A DNA stretch of 64,000 nt from CAZEHS01 sp964649745 (lineage in GTDB: Bacteria; Bacillota; Clostridia; Peptostreptococcales; Acidaminobacteraceae), in contig CAZYQI010000016.1 of NCBI GenBank assembly GCA_964649745.1, forward strand, positions 12,098-76,097, in the 5' to 3' direction. Position numbers and translations under genes: made by a program. Position 1 is the stretch's first letter. Each line of letters begins with the position of its first letter. The notes below the pieces were generated by a model that was not told where the DNA came from, ran no database searches, and saw only the letters and a list, made by a program, of their open reading frames with translations. Below are positions 32,749 to 40,197 of the stretch, in pieces.

Positions 32749-35379
32749 TTAACGATTCCGAATCACCGACTGTGCCGCCGAAAGCCGGGCGATGGGCACC
32801 CGAAACGGTGAGCAGGATACATACTCCAGACCGATGCGGTGGCAGAAATCAATGGACTGCGGTTCGCCGCCGTGCTCTCCACAGATGCCCAGCTTGATGT
32901 CCGGCCGGGCGCTGCGGCCCTTTTCCACCGCCCACTTCATCAGTAGGCCAACGCCTTCCTGATCCAATCGCTCAAAGGGATCTTTTTCAAAGATCTCTTT
33001 TTTCTTGTACGCCTCCAGGAATTTGCCGGAATCGTCCCGGGAAAAGCCCAGGGTCATTTGGGTGAGGTCGTTGGTGCCAAAGGAGAAGAACTCTGCATGA
33101 CCGGCGATCTTGTCTGCCAAAAGCGCCGCACGGGGCACCTCGATCATGGTTCCCACCTTGTACTCCGTGGTGAATCCTTTGTCCTCCATCACTTGTTTTG
33201 CAATGTCATGGACCATCTTCACCAAAATCTCCAGCTCTTTTTCAAAGCCGATCAACGGAATCATGATTTCCGGCAGAACCGGAACCTTTTTCTCCTTCTG
33301 ACAAATGGCAACCGCCTCGAAAATAGCCTGAACCTGCATTTCATATATTTCCGGGAAGGTGATGCCCAGGCGACAGCCCCGGTGACCCAGCATGGGGTTG
33401 AATTCCTTCAGGTTCTCAACGATCACCTTAAGGGCCTTGGCTTCCATTTTAAGATCCTTGGCAAGGACCTCGATGTCTTCATCGGTTCCCGGAAGAAATT
33501 CGTGAAGCGGCGGATCCAACAATCGAACCGTAACAGGACGTCCGTTCATGGCTGCAAAAATGCCCACAAAATCCTCTCTTTGACACGGCAGGAGCTTCGC
33601 CAAGGCTGTTCGTCGATCCTCCTCATTACGGGCTACGATCATCTCCCGCACATTGAGTACCCGGGATTCTTCGAAGAACATATGCTCCGTACGGCAAAGG
33701 CCTATGCCTTCCGCACCGAACCGCACTGCGGTTTCGGCGTCGTGAGGGGTATCCGCGTTGGCGCGGACCTTCAGCTGGCGGATCTCGTCGGCCCAGCTCA
33801 TCAGAAGTCCGAAATTCCCTGAAAGCTCCACTTCCCGGGTTTTCAGCTTACCCTCATAGACAAAGCCGGTATTGCCGTCCAGGGATATCCAGTCCCCTTC
33901 GTTATAGCTGACCTCCCCCACCCGGAAAACCTTCTGGACCTCGTCCACCCGGATTTCGCCGCAGCCTGCCACACAGCATTTCCCCATACCTCGGGCAACC
34001 ACCGCAGCGTGAGAGGTGGTACCGCCCCGGGAGGTAAGGATTCCTTCCGCCATGACCATGCCTTCGATATCCTCCGGAGACGTTTCCTGACGAACAAGGA
34101 TGGTTTTCTGTCCTTTTGCTTTAGCGGCAACGATTTTTTCCGGCGTAAAGTAAACCTGACCGGAAGCCGCTCCGGGAGATGCCGCAAGGCCCTTGGCGAT
34201 GACCTTTGTCTTTGCCAGCTCCTCTTCATCAAAGGTTGGATGGAGCAGCTGATCGATCATACCGGGTTCAATCCGCATGATGGCGGTTTCCTTATCGATA
34301 AGGCCTTCCCCCACCATGTCCACGGCGGCATTCACTGCGGCGGCAGCCGTCCGTTTCCCCGTCCGGGTCTGCAGCATGAAGAGCTTTCCTTTTTCAATGG
34401 TGAACTCAATGTCCTGCATATCTCTATAGTGCTGTTCAAGGGCGGTGGAAACCTCTACAAACTGCTTGTATACCTCCGGCATCACATCTGCCAGCTCAGC
34501 GATGACCTTGGGGGTGCGGATGCCCGCAACTACGTCTTCACCCTGGGCGTTGATGAGGAACTCACCATATAGGGCCTTTTCTCCATTGGCAGGGTTCCGT
34601 GTGAATGCCACACCGGTTCCGGAGGTGTCCCCCATATTGCCGAACACCATGCTCTGAACGTTCACGGCGGTCCCCATCTTATGGGACATTTCATGGATGT
34701 TGCGGTATATGATGGCCCGGGGGTTGTTCCAGGACTCAAAAACCGCCCGGATGGAAAGCATCAGCTGCTCTTCAGGCTCCTGCGGAAAGGGCTTTTTAGT
34801 TTTTTGTTTGACCAGTTCTTTGTAAAGGTCAATGATTTCCGTCAGATGTTCCGCGCTCAGATCCGTATCCACCTTGCAGCCGTACTTGTCCTTGATCCGG
34901 TCGAGGATCCGGTCGAAATCGGATTTATGTATTTCCAGAACCACATCGCTGAACATCTGAATAAAGCGCCGGTAGCTGTCGTAGGCAAAGCGGGGGTTTC
35001 CGGTAAGGGTTATAAGGCCCTTGATGGTTTCGTCGTTAAGACCCAGGTTCAGGATGGTGTCCATCATCCCCGGCATGGAAACGGCGGCACCGCTGCGGAC
35101 AGAAACCAGCAGTGGGTTCTCAAGGGAGCCGAAGCCCTTCCCGGTTTCACCCTCCAGCCATTTCATGTACTCCCGGATCTGGGCCTTCAGGTCGTCGCTG
35201 ATGATTTTCCCGTCGTCATAGTACTGGATGCAGGATTCCGTTGTAATGGTGAAGCCCTGTGGAACCGGCAGGCCGATTTTCATCATCTCGGCCAGATTTG
35301 CCCCCTTGCCTCCCAAAAGTGCCTTCATTTCCTTGCTTCCCTCATGAAACGCATAGACAAATTTCTTCATCTCAGTCAC
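32749..35379 (-). CDS. ppdK: Pyruvate, phosphate dikinase
   Basis: The gene encodes 876 residues, the normal bacterial length. The N-terminal ATP-grasp nucleotide-binding domain begins YAFHEGSKEMKALLGGKGAN. The central phosphohistidine domain has GGTTSHAAVVARGMGKCCV with the catalytic His near 455. The C-terminal PEP/pyruvate TIM barrel ends with GICGEHGGEPQSIDFC, containing the catalytic cysteine. It interconverts pyruvate, ATP and phosphate with PEP, AMP and pyrophosphate; in anaerobes it often works for glycolysis or PEP supply. It is the last gene of the ccpN-ppsR-ppdK operon. Confidence 0.98.
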   Translation of the reverse strand: MTEMKKFVYAFHEGSKEMKALLGGKGANLAEMMKIGLPVPQGFTITTESCIQYYDDGKIISDDLKAQIREYMKWLEGETGKGFGSLENPLLVSVRSGAAVSMPGMMDTILNLGLNDETIKGLITLTGNPRFAYDSYRRFIQMFSDVVLEIHKSDFDRILDRIKDKYGCKVDTDLSAEHLTEIIDLYKELVKQKTKKPFPQEPEEQLMLSIRAVFESWNNPRAIIYRNIHEMSHKMGTAVNVQSMVFGNMGDTSGTGVAFTRNPANGEKALYGEFLINAQGEDVVAGIRTPKVIAELADVMPEVYKQFVEVSTALEQHYRDMQDIEFTIEKGKLFMLQTRTGKRTAAAAVNAAVDMVGEGLIDKETAIMRIEPGMIDQLLHPTFDEEELAKTKVIAKGLAASPGAASGQVYFTPEKIVAAKAKGQKTILVRQETSPEDIEGMVMAEGILTSRGGTTSHAAVVARGMGKCCVAGCGEIRVDEVQKVFRVGEVSYNEGDWISLDGNTGFVYEGKLKTREVELSGNFGLLMSWADEIRQLKVRANADTPHDAETAVRFGAEGIGLCRTEHMFFEESRVLNVREMIVARNEEDRRTALAKLLPCQREDFVGIFAAMNGRPVTVRLLDPPLHEFLPGTDEDIEVLAKDLKMEAKALKVIVENLKEFNPMLGHRGCRLGITFPEIYEMQVQAIFEAVAICQKEKKVPVLPEIMIPLIGFEKELEILVKMVHDIAKQVMEDKGFTTEYKVGTMIEVPRAALLADKIAGHAEFFSFGTNDLTQMTLGFSRDDSGKFLEAYKKKEIFEKDPFERLDQEGVGLLMKWAVEKGRSARPDIKLGICGEHGGEPQSIDFCHRIGLEYVSCSPFRVPIARLSAAQSVIRNR

Positions 35380-35402
35380 ACTCCTGTTCTTTGTATTTTC
35401 AT

Positions 35403-36218
35403 TTAGTTGGCGTTGTTGGCCTTCATTATTTCCAAGATGATATTGGCGGTTTCCTCAACGGCCTTGGATGCCACGTCGATCACCGGACAGCCCACCCGGC
35501 GCATGATGTTGTCGGCATATTCCAGCTCCTGGAGGATCCGTTCAAGGCTGGCATAATTGGCCGAATCGTTAAGCCCCAACGCCTTCAATCGCTCCTGTCG
35601 GATTTCGTTCAGCTTAATGGGATTGGTGGTAAGGCCGATGACCTTCTTTTTGCTTATTTCGTAAAGCTCTTCCGGAACCGGAACCTCCGGCACCAGGGGA
35701 ATGTTGGCCACTTTCACATTCTTATGGGCCAGGTACATGCTCAGGGGGGTTTTGGAGGTTCTTGAAACCCCTATGATCACCACATCGGCCTTCTTGACGC
35801 CTCGGGGATCCTTGCCGTCGTCGTACTTGACTGCAAATTCAACCGCTTCTACCCGTTTAAAATAGTTTTCATCCAGTCGGTGTATAATGCCGGCCTCCCG
35901 CATGGGCTTTTTATGAAGGGCGTCCTGAAAAAAATCCAGCAGGGGGGACATGACATCGAAGCAGGGCACATTCTTGATCGCACATTCCTGAACGATGGCG
36001 TCTCGGATCGACTCGATGACAATGGTAAAAATAATCATCGTATCCTTCGCCGAGGCCTCCGCCACGATATTTCTGGCTGTTTCAATGGAGTCTACATAAG
36101 GAAACTTACGGGTTTCATACATAGCCGGCTTGAATTGTTCCGCTATCGCTTTGGCCAGATGCTCTGCCGTTTCCCCCACTGAGTCGGAAACGATATAAAT
36201 CATATACGGATCCTGCAT
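35403..36218 (-). CDS. ppsR: Pyruvate, phosphate dikinase regulatory protein (bifunctional kinase/phosphorylase)
   Basis: The gene encodes 271 residues of the DUF299 family. The N-terminal IYIVSDSVGETAEHLAKA and the P-loop-like GVSRTSKTPLSMYLA near residue 150 are diagnostic. The enzyme inactivates PPDK by ADP-dependent phosphorylation of an active-site threonine and reactivates it by phosphate-dependent dephosphorylation. It lies 23 bases before ppdK, its presumed target. Confidence 0.95.
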   Translation of the reverse strand: MQDPYMIYIVSDSVGETAEHLAKAIAEQFKPAMYETRKFPYVDSIETARNIVAEASAKDTMIIFTIVIESIRDAIVQECAIKNVPCFDVMSPLLDFFQDALHKKPMREAGIIHRLDENYFKRVEAVEFAVKYDDGKDPRGVKKADVVIIGVSRTSKTPLSMYLAHKNVKVANIPLVPEVPVPEELYEISKKKVIGLTTNPIKLNEIRQERLKALGLNDSANYASLERILQELEYADNIMRRVGCPVIDVASKAVEETANIILEIMKANNAN

Positions 36219-36236
36219 TGTCTTCCTCCCGCTCTT

Positions 36237-36872
36237 TTACTTGCCCAGTTCTACAAAGAGTCTGGCCAGATTTGTTTTTGAAAGGCTACCGATGATCCGG
36301 TACGCCGGTAATCCTTTGCGTTCATGGGTTTCGACCACCGGAAGGCTGTCGATCTGATGCATGACAATCCGCTTTGCCGCCTCCAGGACGGATTCCTGTG
36401 GATAAGCCACCACAATGTTCGGCATCCGGGTCATAATCACCCCAATCGGTATTTTTTGAAGATCCCTGCCTCCAATGGCCGCCTTCAGAAAGTCCTTCCG
36501 CGACGCAAGACCTGCCAGATATCCCTCGGAGAGTACAAAAACCGTACTGGCATCGTCTAAGAACAGGGCAACCAGGGCATCATATACCGAATCCTTCTCG
36601 TCCACCACCACAGGGAGGGATTTCACGTCCCCCACCAGCATTTCCCGCACCTGGCGTTCAAAGGCCTCCTGAGGCGGAGAGGTGTTTATACAATACCCCA
36701 CCTTGGGCTTTGCAATCAGATTTCCGGAAAGGCAAAGCACGCTGAGATCCGCCCGGAGAGCAGCCCTGCTCAGTCCCAGACTGCCGGCGATCTCATTGGA
36801 TGCGATGGGCTGGCGCTCCTGTACAATGGAAACGATATGCTTTTGTCTGTCAGTCAGCTCGATAACACTCAC
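36237..36872 (-). CDS. ccpN: CcpN-like transcriptional regulator with HTH and CBS domains
   Basis: The gene encodes 211 residues. The N-terminal HTH (IVSIVQERQPIASNEIAGSL) is followed by two CBS domains (FLDDASTVFVLSEGYLAGLA and ESVLEAAKRIVMHQIDSLPV). B. subtilis CcpN represses gluconeogenic genes and senses ATP/ADP; there its gene is also followed by a DUF299 gene. Here it most likely controls the ppsR-ppdK operon it begins. The annotated GTG at 36872 falls inside the Shine-Dalgarno sequence GGAGGTGA, so the true start may be a few codons later. Confidence 0.88.
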   Translation of the reverse strand: MSVIELTDRQKHIVSIVQERQPIASNEIAGSLGLSRAALRADLSVLCLSGNLIAKPKVGYCINTSPPQEAFERQVREMLVGDVKSLPVVVDEKDSVYDALVALFLDDASTVFVLSEGYLAGLASRKDFLKAAIGGRDLQKIPIGVIMTRMPNIVVAYPQESVLEAAKRIVMHQIDSLPVVETHERKGLPAYRIIGSLSKTNLARLFVELGK

Positions 36873-37032
36873 CTCCGGATATATGCGTATTTTATAGATG
36901 CAATGTGATACACTATACAGCTTACAAGCATCATTTTACATGATTAATACAGGAATGAACAGGCCAATTTTCTTCTATTACCCTGATTTTTTGTGGATGC
37001 CGAAACTTTTCAAGAAGTTAACAAAGGGGCTC

Positions 37033-37061
37033 TTGTGATTTTTCACCTATTGCGGTATCAT
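37033..37061 (+). promoter_or_regulatory. Promoter of ATPase 2 riboswitch transcript
   Basis: TTGTGA (37033-37038) and TATCAT (37056-37061) with a 17-base spacer predict a start at about 37068, the riboswitch 5' end. Confidence 0.65.
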
Positions 37062-37068
37062 TGTTGCA

Positions 37069-37170
37069 GTAGAGGGAGTAACGTTCTGGACATCGAAAAC
37101 GTTCAGAGCACAAGTCGTCAATACGTCGGCACGGCTGACCGATTTGTGATTAAATTGTGAGACTCTGCAC
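37069..37170 (+). promoter_or_regulatory. yybP-ykoY (Mn2+) riboswitch upstream of ATPase 2
   Basis: The element has GTAGAGGGAGTAAC, then a variable hairpin (GTTCTGGACATCGAAAACGT), CAAGTCGTCAATACG with a TCGGC/GCTGA P3, CCGATTTG and TGAGACTCTGC. P1 pairs GTAGAG with CTCTGC (37163-37168), which also forms the left arm of the next terminator. Confidence 0.93.
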
Positions 37171-37196
37171 CATTTCCCAGGTGCAGGGCCTTTTTT
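37161..37196 (+). terminator. Riboswitch-controlled terminator 2
   Basis: GACTCTGCACC pairs with GGTGCAGGGCC and is followed by TTTTTT. It excludes riboswitch P1. Confidence 0.9.
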
Positions 37197-37232
37197 GTTG
37201 CGTCCCTCCCGGATTCCTGAAAGGAGATTTTA

Positions 37233-37256
37233 ATGAGCGCCGCAAACTTTTTTTGA
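37233..37256 (+). CDS. Possible 7-residue upstream open reading frame (MSAANFF)
   Basis: GAAAGGAG is followed six bases later by ATG and the codons for MSAANFF, then TGA, 83 bases before the ATPase 2 start. In the other two ATPase leaders the equivalent AAAGGAG starts the pump gene itself. Here it opens a minigene in another frame, and the pump uses a second site (AGGAGGTACAG). It may be a relic or may tune translation. Confidence 0.35.
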   Translation: MSAANFF

Positions 37257-37338
37257 CAGTGAGAGGTTTTCTTCTGTTTTTTAAATCTGTTCTACGGGTA
37301 AAAGACTACCGAAAAAACAACCTACTTAGGAGGTACAG

Positions 37339-39951
37339 ATGCATCTGTTCTATAGAGAGTCCACGAAGGACGCCATGACGATTCTTGGTGTCACCGAATC
37401 CGGCCTTGGGGAAACTGAAATCCTCAGCCGACGTAAAGAGCAAGGCTACAATGAGCTGGCCGAAGCCGCCAGAAAAAGTCACTTTCAGGTTTTTGCCGAT
37501 CAGTTCAAGGATTTCCTTGTAATTATCCTGATTGTTGCCGCCATCATCTCCGCATTCCTTGGAAAAATGGAAAGCACCCTGGTTATTCTGGTTGTTGTTA
37601 TCATCAACGCAGTGCTGGGAACGGTGCAGCACGTCAAGGCAGAGCAATCCCTGCGAAGCCTGAAAGCCCTCTCTTCGCCGATAGCGCGAGTGCTGCGGAA
37701 CGGTGTTAAGACTGAGATTCCTTCCAGGGAGCTGTTGGTCGGAGATATCCTGTATCTTGAGGCCGGGGATTATGTGAGTGCCGATGGCCGGATCCTTGAG
37801 AATTTCAGCCTGATGATTAACGAAAGCTCCCTGACAGGGGAATCGGAAAGCGTTCAGAAGACCGTGGACATAATCACCGATGAACACGTTTCCATCGGCG
37901 ACCGGAAAAACATGGTGTTCTCCGGCAGCTTCGTCAGTTATGGCCGGGCAGTGATCGTCGTTACAGCCATTGGCATGCATACGGAAATCGGCCGGATTGC
38001 GGATCTTCTGGAAACGGCAAAGGAAAAGAAAACCCCCTTGCAGCAGAACCTGGACAGCTTTGGTCAGAAGCTGGCTCTGGTGATTCTCGCGATCTCCGCT
38101 CTTATTTTTGGTCTAAACACCTTTCGCGGGCAGGCCGTGGTGGATTCCTTCATGTTTGCGGTATCCTTGGCCGTTGCTGCCATTCCGGAGGCCCTCAGCT
38201 CCATCGTCACCATCGTATTGGCCCTGGGAACCCAGAAAATGTCCCGTGAAAATGCCATTATCCGTAAGCTCCATGCCGTTGAAAGCCTGGGCGGCATCTC
38301 GGTCATTTGCTCAGACAAGACCGGCACCCTTACCCAGAACCGCATGACGGTCAAAAAGATTTTTGTCGATGATGCCGTGGTGGACCACGATGCTCTGGAT
38401 CATGACAAGGAGCTGGAAAAAGACCTGGTTCTGATGGCGCTGCTTTGCAATGACGCCGTAACCCACGAGAATAGCGAAATAGGCGACCCTACCGAGGTAG
38501 CGCTGGTGAACCTTGGGGAAATCTACGACCTGGACGAGCTGCACATCCGGGATCAGTATCCCCGTGTCAGCGAGGTTCCCTTCGATTCCGGCCGCAAGCT
38601 GATGAGTACCGCCAATGTCATTGACGGCAAAACCATCATGATTACCAAAGGTGCCCTGGACGTCCTGCTCCCCCGCTCTGTGACCCTTGCAACCTCTAAG
38701 GGCAAACGTCCCCTTACGGAAGCGGATCGGAAACGGATCGAGGCGATCAACCACGAATTCTCCAACAGCGGCCTCCGGGTTCTGGCCTTTGCCTACAAAT
38801 TTTTCCCGGATGAGCGCAGCCTGGATCTCTCTGATGAGCAGGATATGATCTTTGCAGGCCTTATCTCCATGATCGACCCCCCCAGAGTGGAATCGGCCGA
38901 CGCTGTGGCGGATTGCCTCAGAGCCGGCATCAAGCCGGTTATGATCACCGGGGACCATAAGATCACGGCATCTGCCATTGCCCGGGAAATCGGCATCCTC
39001 ACCGGGGATTCCGTGGCAATGGAGGGCTACGAGCTGGACGATATCAGTGATGAAGAGCTTATCTCTGTTGTTAAGAACGTTTCTGTATACGCCCGGGTTT
39101 CCCCGGAGCATAAGATCCGAATTGTTAAAGCCTGGCAGGAAGGCGGAAATATCGTTGCCATGACAGGAGACGGTGTTAACGACGCCCCCGCTCTGAAACA
39201 GGCGGATATCGGAATCGCCATGGGTATCACCGGAACAGAGGTGGCCAAGGACGCCGCTTCGATGGTTCTAACGGACGACAATTTCTCTACCATCGTCAAG
39301 GCCATCGGCAATGGCCGGAACATCTATTCCAATATTAAGAACGCCATCCGATTCCTTTTGTCCGGCAACACGGCCGGTATCCTTTCGGTCCTGTATGCCT
39401 CCATGACGGCACTGCCCGTTCCTTTCGCCCCGGTACATCTACTCTTCATCAACCTTCTCACAGACAGCCTCCCGGCCATTGCCATCGGTATGGAGCCTCA
39501 CAACCCAAATATCATGGCTGAAAAACCACGGGACATCAACACCCCCATCATCAATAAGGCTTTTTCTCTTGAAATCTTCCTGGAAGGCTTGCTGATTGCC
39601 TTGGGAACGATGACGGCCTTTCATATCGGTCTTTCCACAGGGGATACCCTGGTGGCCAGCACCATGGCCTTTGCAACCCTGTGTCTTTCACGGCTGCTTC
39701 ACGGCTTCAATAACCGGTCAAGGGAGTCCATCTTCCGAATCGGGGTATTCTCCAACAAGCCTCTTTGGCTGGCAGTGATCAGCGGTTTTATCCTACTGGA
39801 GCTGGTGTTGAGGCTAGACCCTCTGATGAGCATTTTTGAAACAGCTCCCCTGTCCTCCTACCAGCATGGGGTGATTTACGGCCTTTCCCTTATGCCGCTG
39901 GTTCTGATTCAGATCTACAAACTCCTCTTTATCCCTGCTTCAGTAAAGTAA
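37339..39951 (+). CDS. P-type cation ATPase 2 (P2A-like, altered M5)
   Basis: The gene encodes 870 residues from ATG 37339, after AGGAGGTACAG. Motifs: TGES (near 167), M4 AVAAIPEALSS, CSDKTGTLT (Asp ~326), MTGDGVNDAPALK, M6 NLLTDSLPAIAIG (near 705). In M5 the SERCA-like NLGEV of the other two pumps is replaced by NTAGIL, so the glutamate of Ca site I is missing while the site II residues (M4 Glu, M6 Asn/Asp) remain. That pattern fits a one-ion pump such as SPCA/PMR1 or bacterial MgtA/YoaB-type Mn2+ exporters. The Mn2+ riboswitch in front supports a manganese or calcium export role. The exact ion is inferred. Confidence 0.9.
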   Translation: MHLFYRESTKDAMTILGVTESGLGETEILSRRKEQGYNELAEAARKSHFQVFADQFKDFLVIILIVAAIISAFLGKMESTLVILVVVIINAVLGTVQHVKAEQSLRSLKALSSPIARVLRNGVKTEIPSRELLVGDILYLEAGDYVSADGRILENFSLMINESSLTGESESVQKTVDIITDEHVSIGDRKNMVFSGSFVSYGRAVIVVTAIGMHTEIGRIADLLETAKEKKTPLQQNLDSFGQKLALVILAISALIFGLNTFRGQAVVDSFMFAVSLAVAAIPEALSSIVTIVLALGTQKMSRENAIIRKLHAVESLGGISVICSDKTGTLTQNRMTVKKIFVDDAVVDHDALDHDKELEKDLVLMALLCNDAVTHENSEIGDPTEVALVNLGEIYDLDELHIRDQYPRVSEVPFDSGRKLMSTANVIDGKTIMITKGALDVLLPRSVTLATSKGKRPLTEADRKRIEAINHEFSNSGLRVLAFAYKFFPDERSLDLSDEQDMIFAGLISMIDPPRVESADAVADCLRAGIKPVMITGDHKITASAIAREIGILTGDSVAMEGYELDDISDEELISVVKNVSVYARVSPEHKIRIVKAWQEGGNIVAMTGDGVNDAPALKQADIGIAMGITGTEVAKDAASMVLTDDNFSTIVKAIGNGRNIYSNIKNAIRFLLSGNTAGILSVLYASMTALPVPFAPVHLLFINLLTDSLPAIAIGMEPHNPNIMAEKPRDINTPIINKAFSLEIFLEGLLIALGTMTAFHIGLSTGDTLVASTMAFATLCLSRLLHGFNNRSRESIFRIGVFSNKPLWLAVISGFILLELVLRLDPLMSIFETAPLSSYQHGVIYGLSLMPLVLIQIYKLLFIPASVK

Positions 39952-39992
39952 GCTGGAACAGCGGCCCGACACCTCCAGACAGTCAAAATTCC

Positions 39993-40022
39993 TTGCCATT
40001 CCATGGGATAAGAGCGTATAAT
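39993..40022 (+). promoter_or_regulatory. Promoter of ATPase 3 riboswitch transcript
   Basis: TTGCCA (39993-39998) and a perfect TATAAT (40017-40022) with an 18-base spacer predict a start near 40030. ATPase 3 can thus be transcribed independently of ATPase 2. Confidence 0.7.
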
Positions 40023-40031
40023 TGTTCCCAT

Positions 40032-40132
40032 GTAGAGGGAGTTACATTCTGATCGGCAGAACGTCGTTCGGAGTACAAGTCGTCAATACGGCAGCAGGCT
40101 GCCCGATTTGTAATTAAATTGTGAGTCTCTGC
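40032..40132 (+). promoter_or_regulatory. yybP-ykoY (Mn2+) riboswitch upstream of ATPase 3
   Basis: The element has GTAGAGGGAGTTAC, a variable hairpin, CAAGTCGTCAATACG with a GCAGC/GCTGC P3, CCGATTTG and TGAGTCTCTGC. P1 pairs GTAGAG with CTCTGC (40127-40132). Relative to the other two copies there is T for A in GAGTTAC and TGAGTC for TGAGAC. Confidence 0.92.
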
Positions 40133-40160
40133 GCCGGATACAGGTGCAGAGTCTCTTTTT
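40125..40160 (+). terminator. Riboswitch-controlled terminator 3
   Basis: CTCTGCGCC pairs with GGTGCAGAG, followed by TCTCTTTTT; the left arm includes the 3' strand of riboswitch P1. Confidence 0.88.
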
Positions 40161-40197
40161 AATTATTCCCGACATGGACAAACTGAAAGGAGAACCT

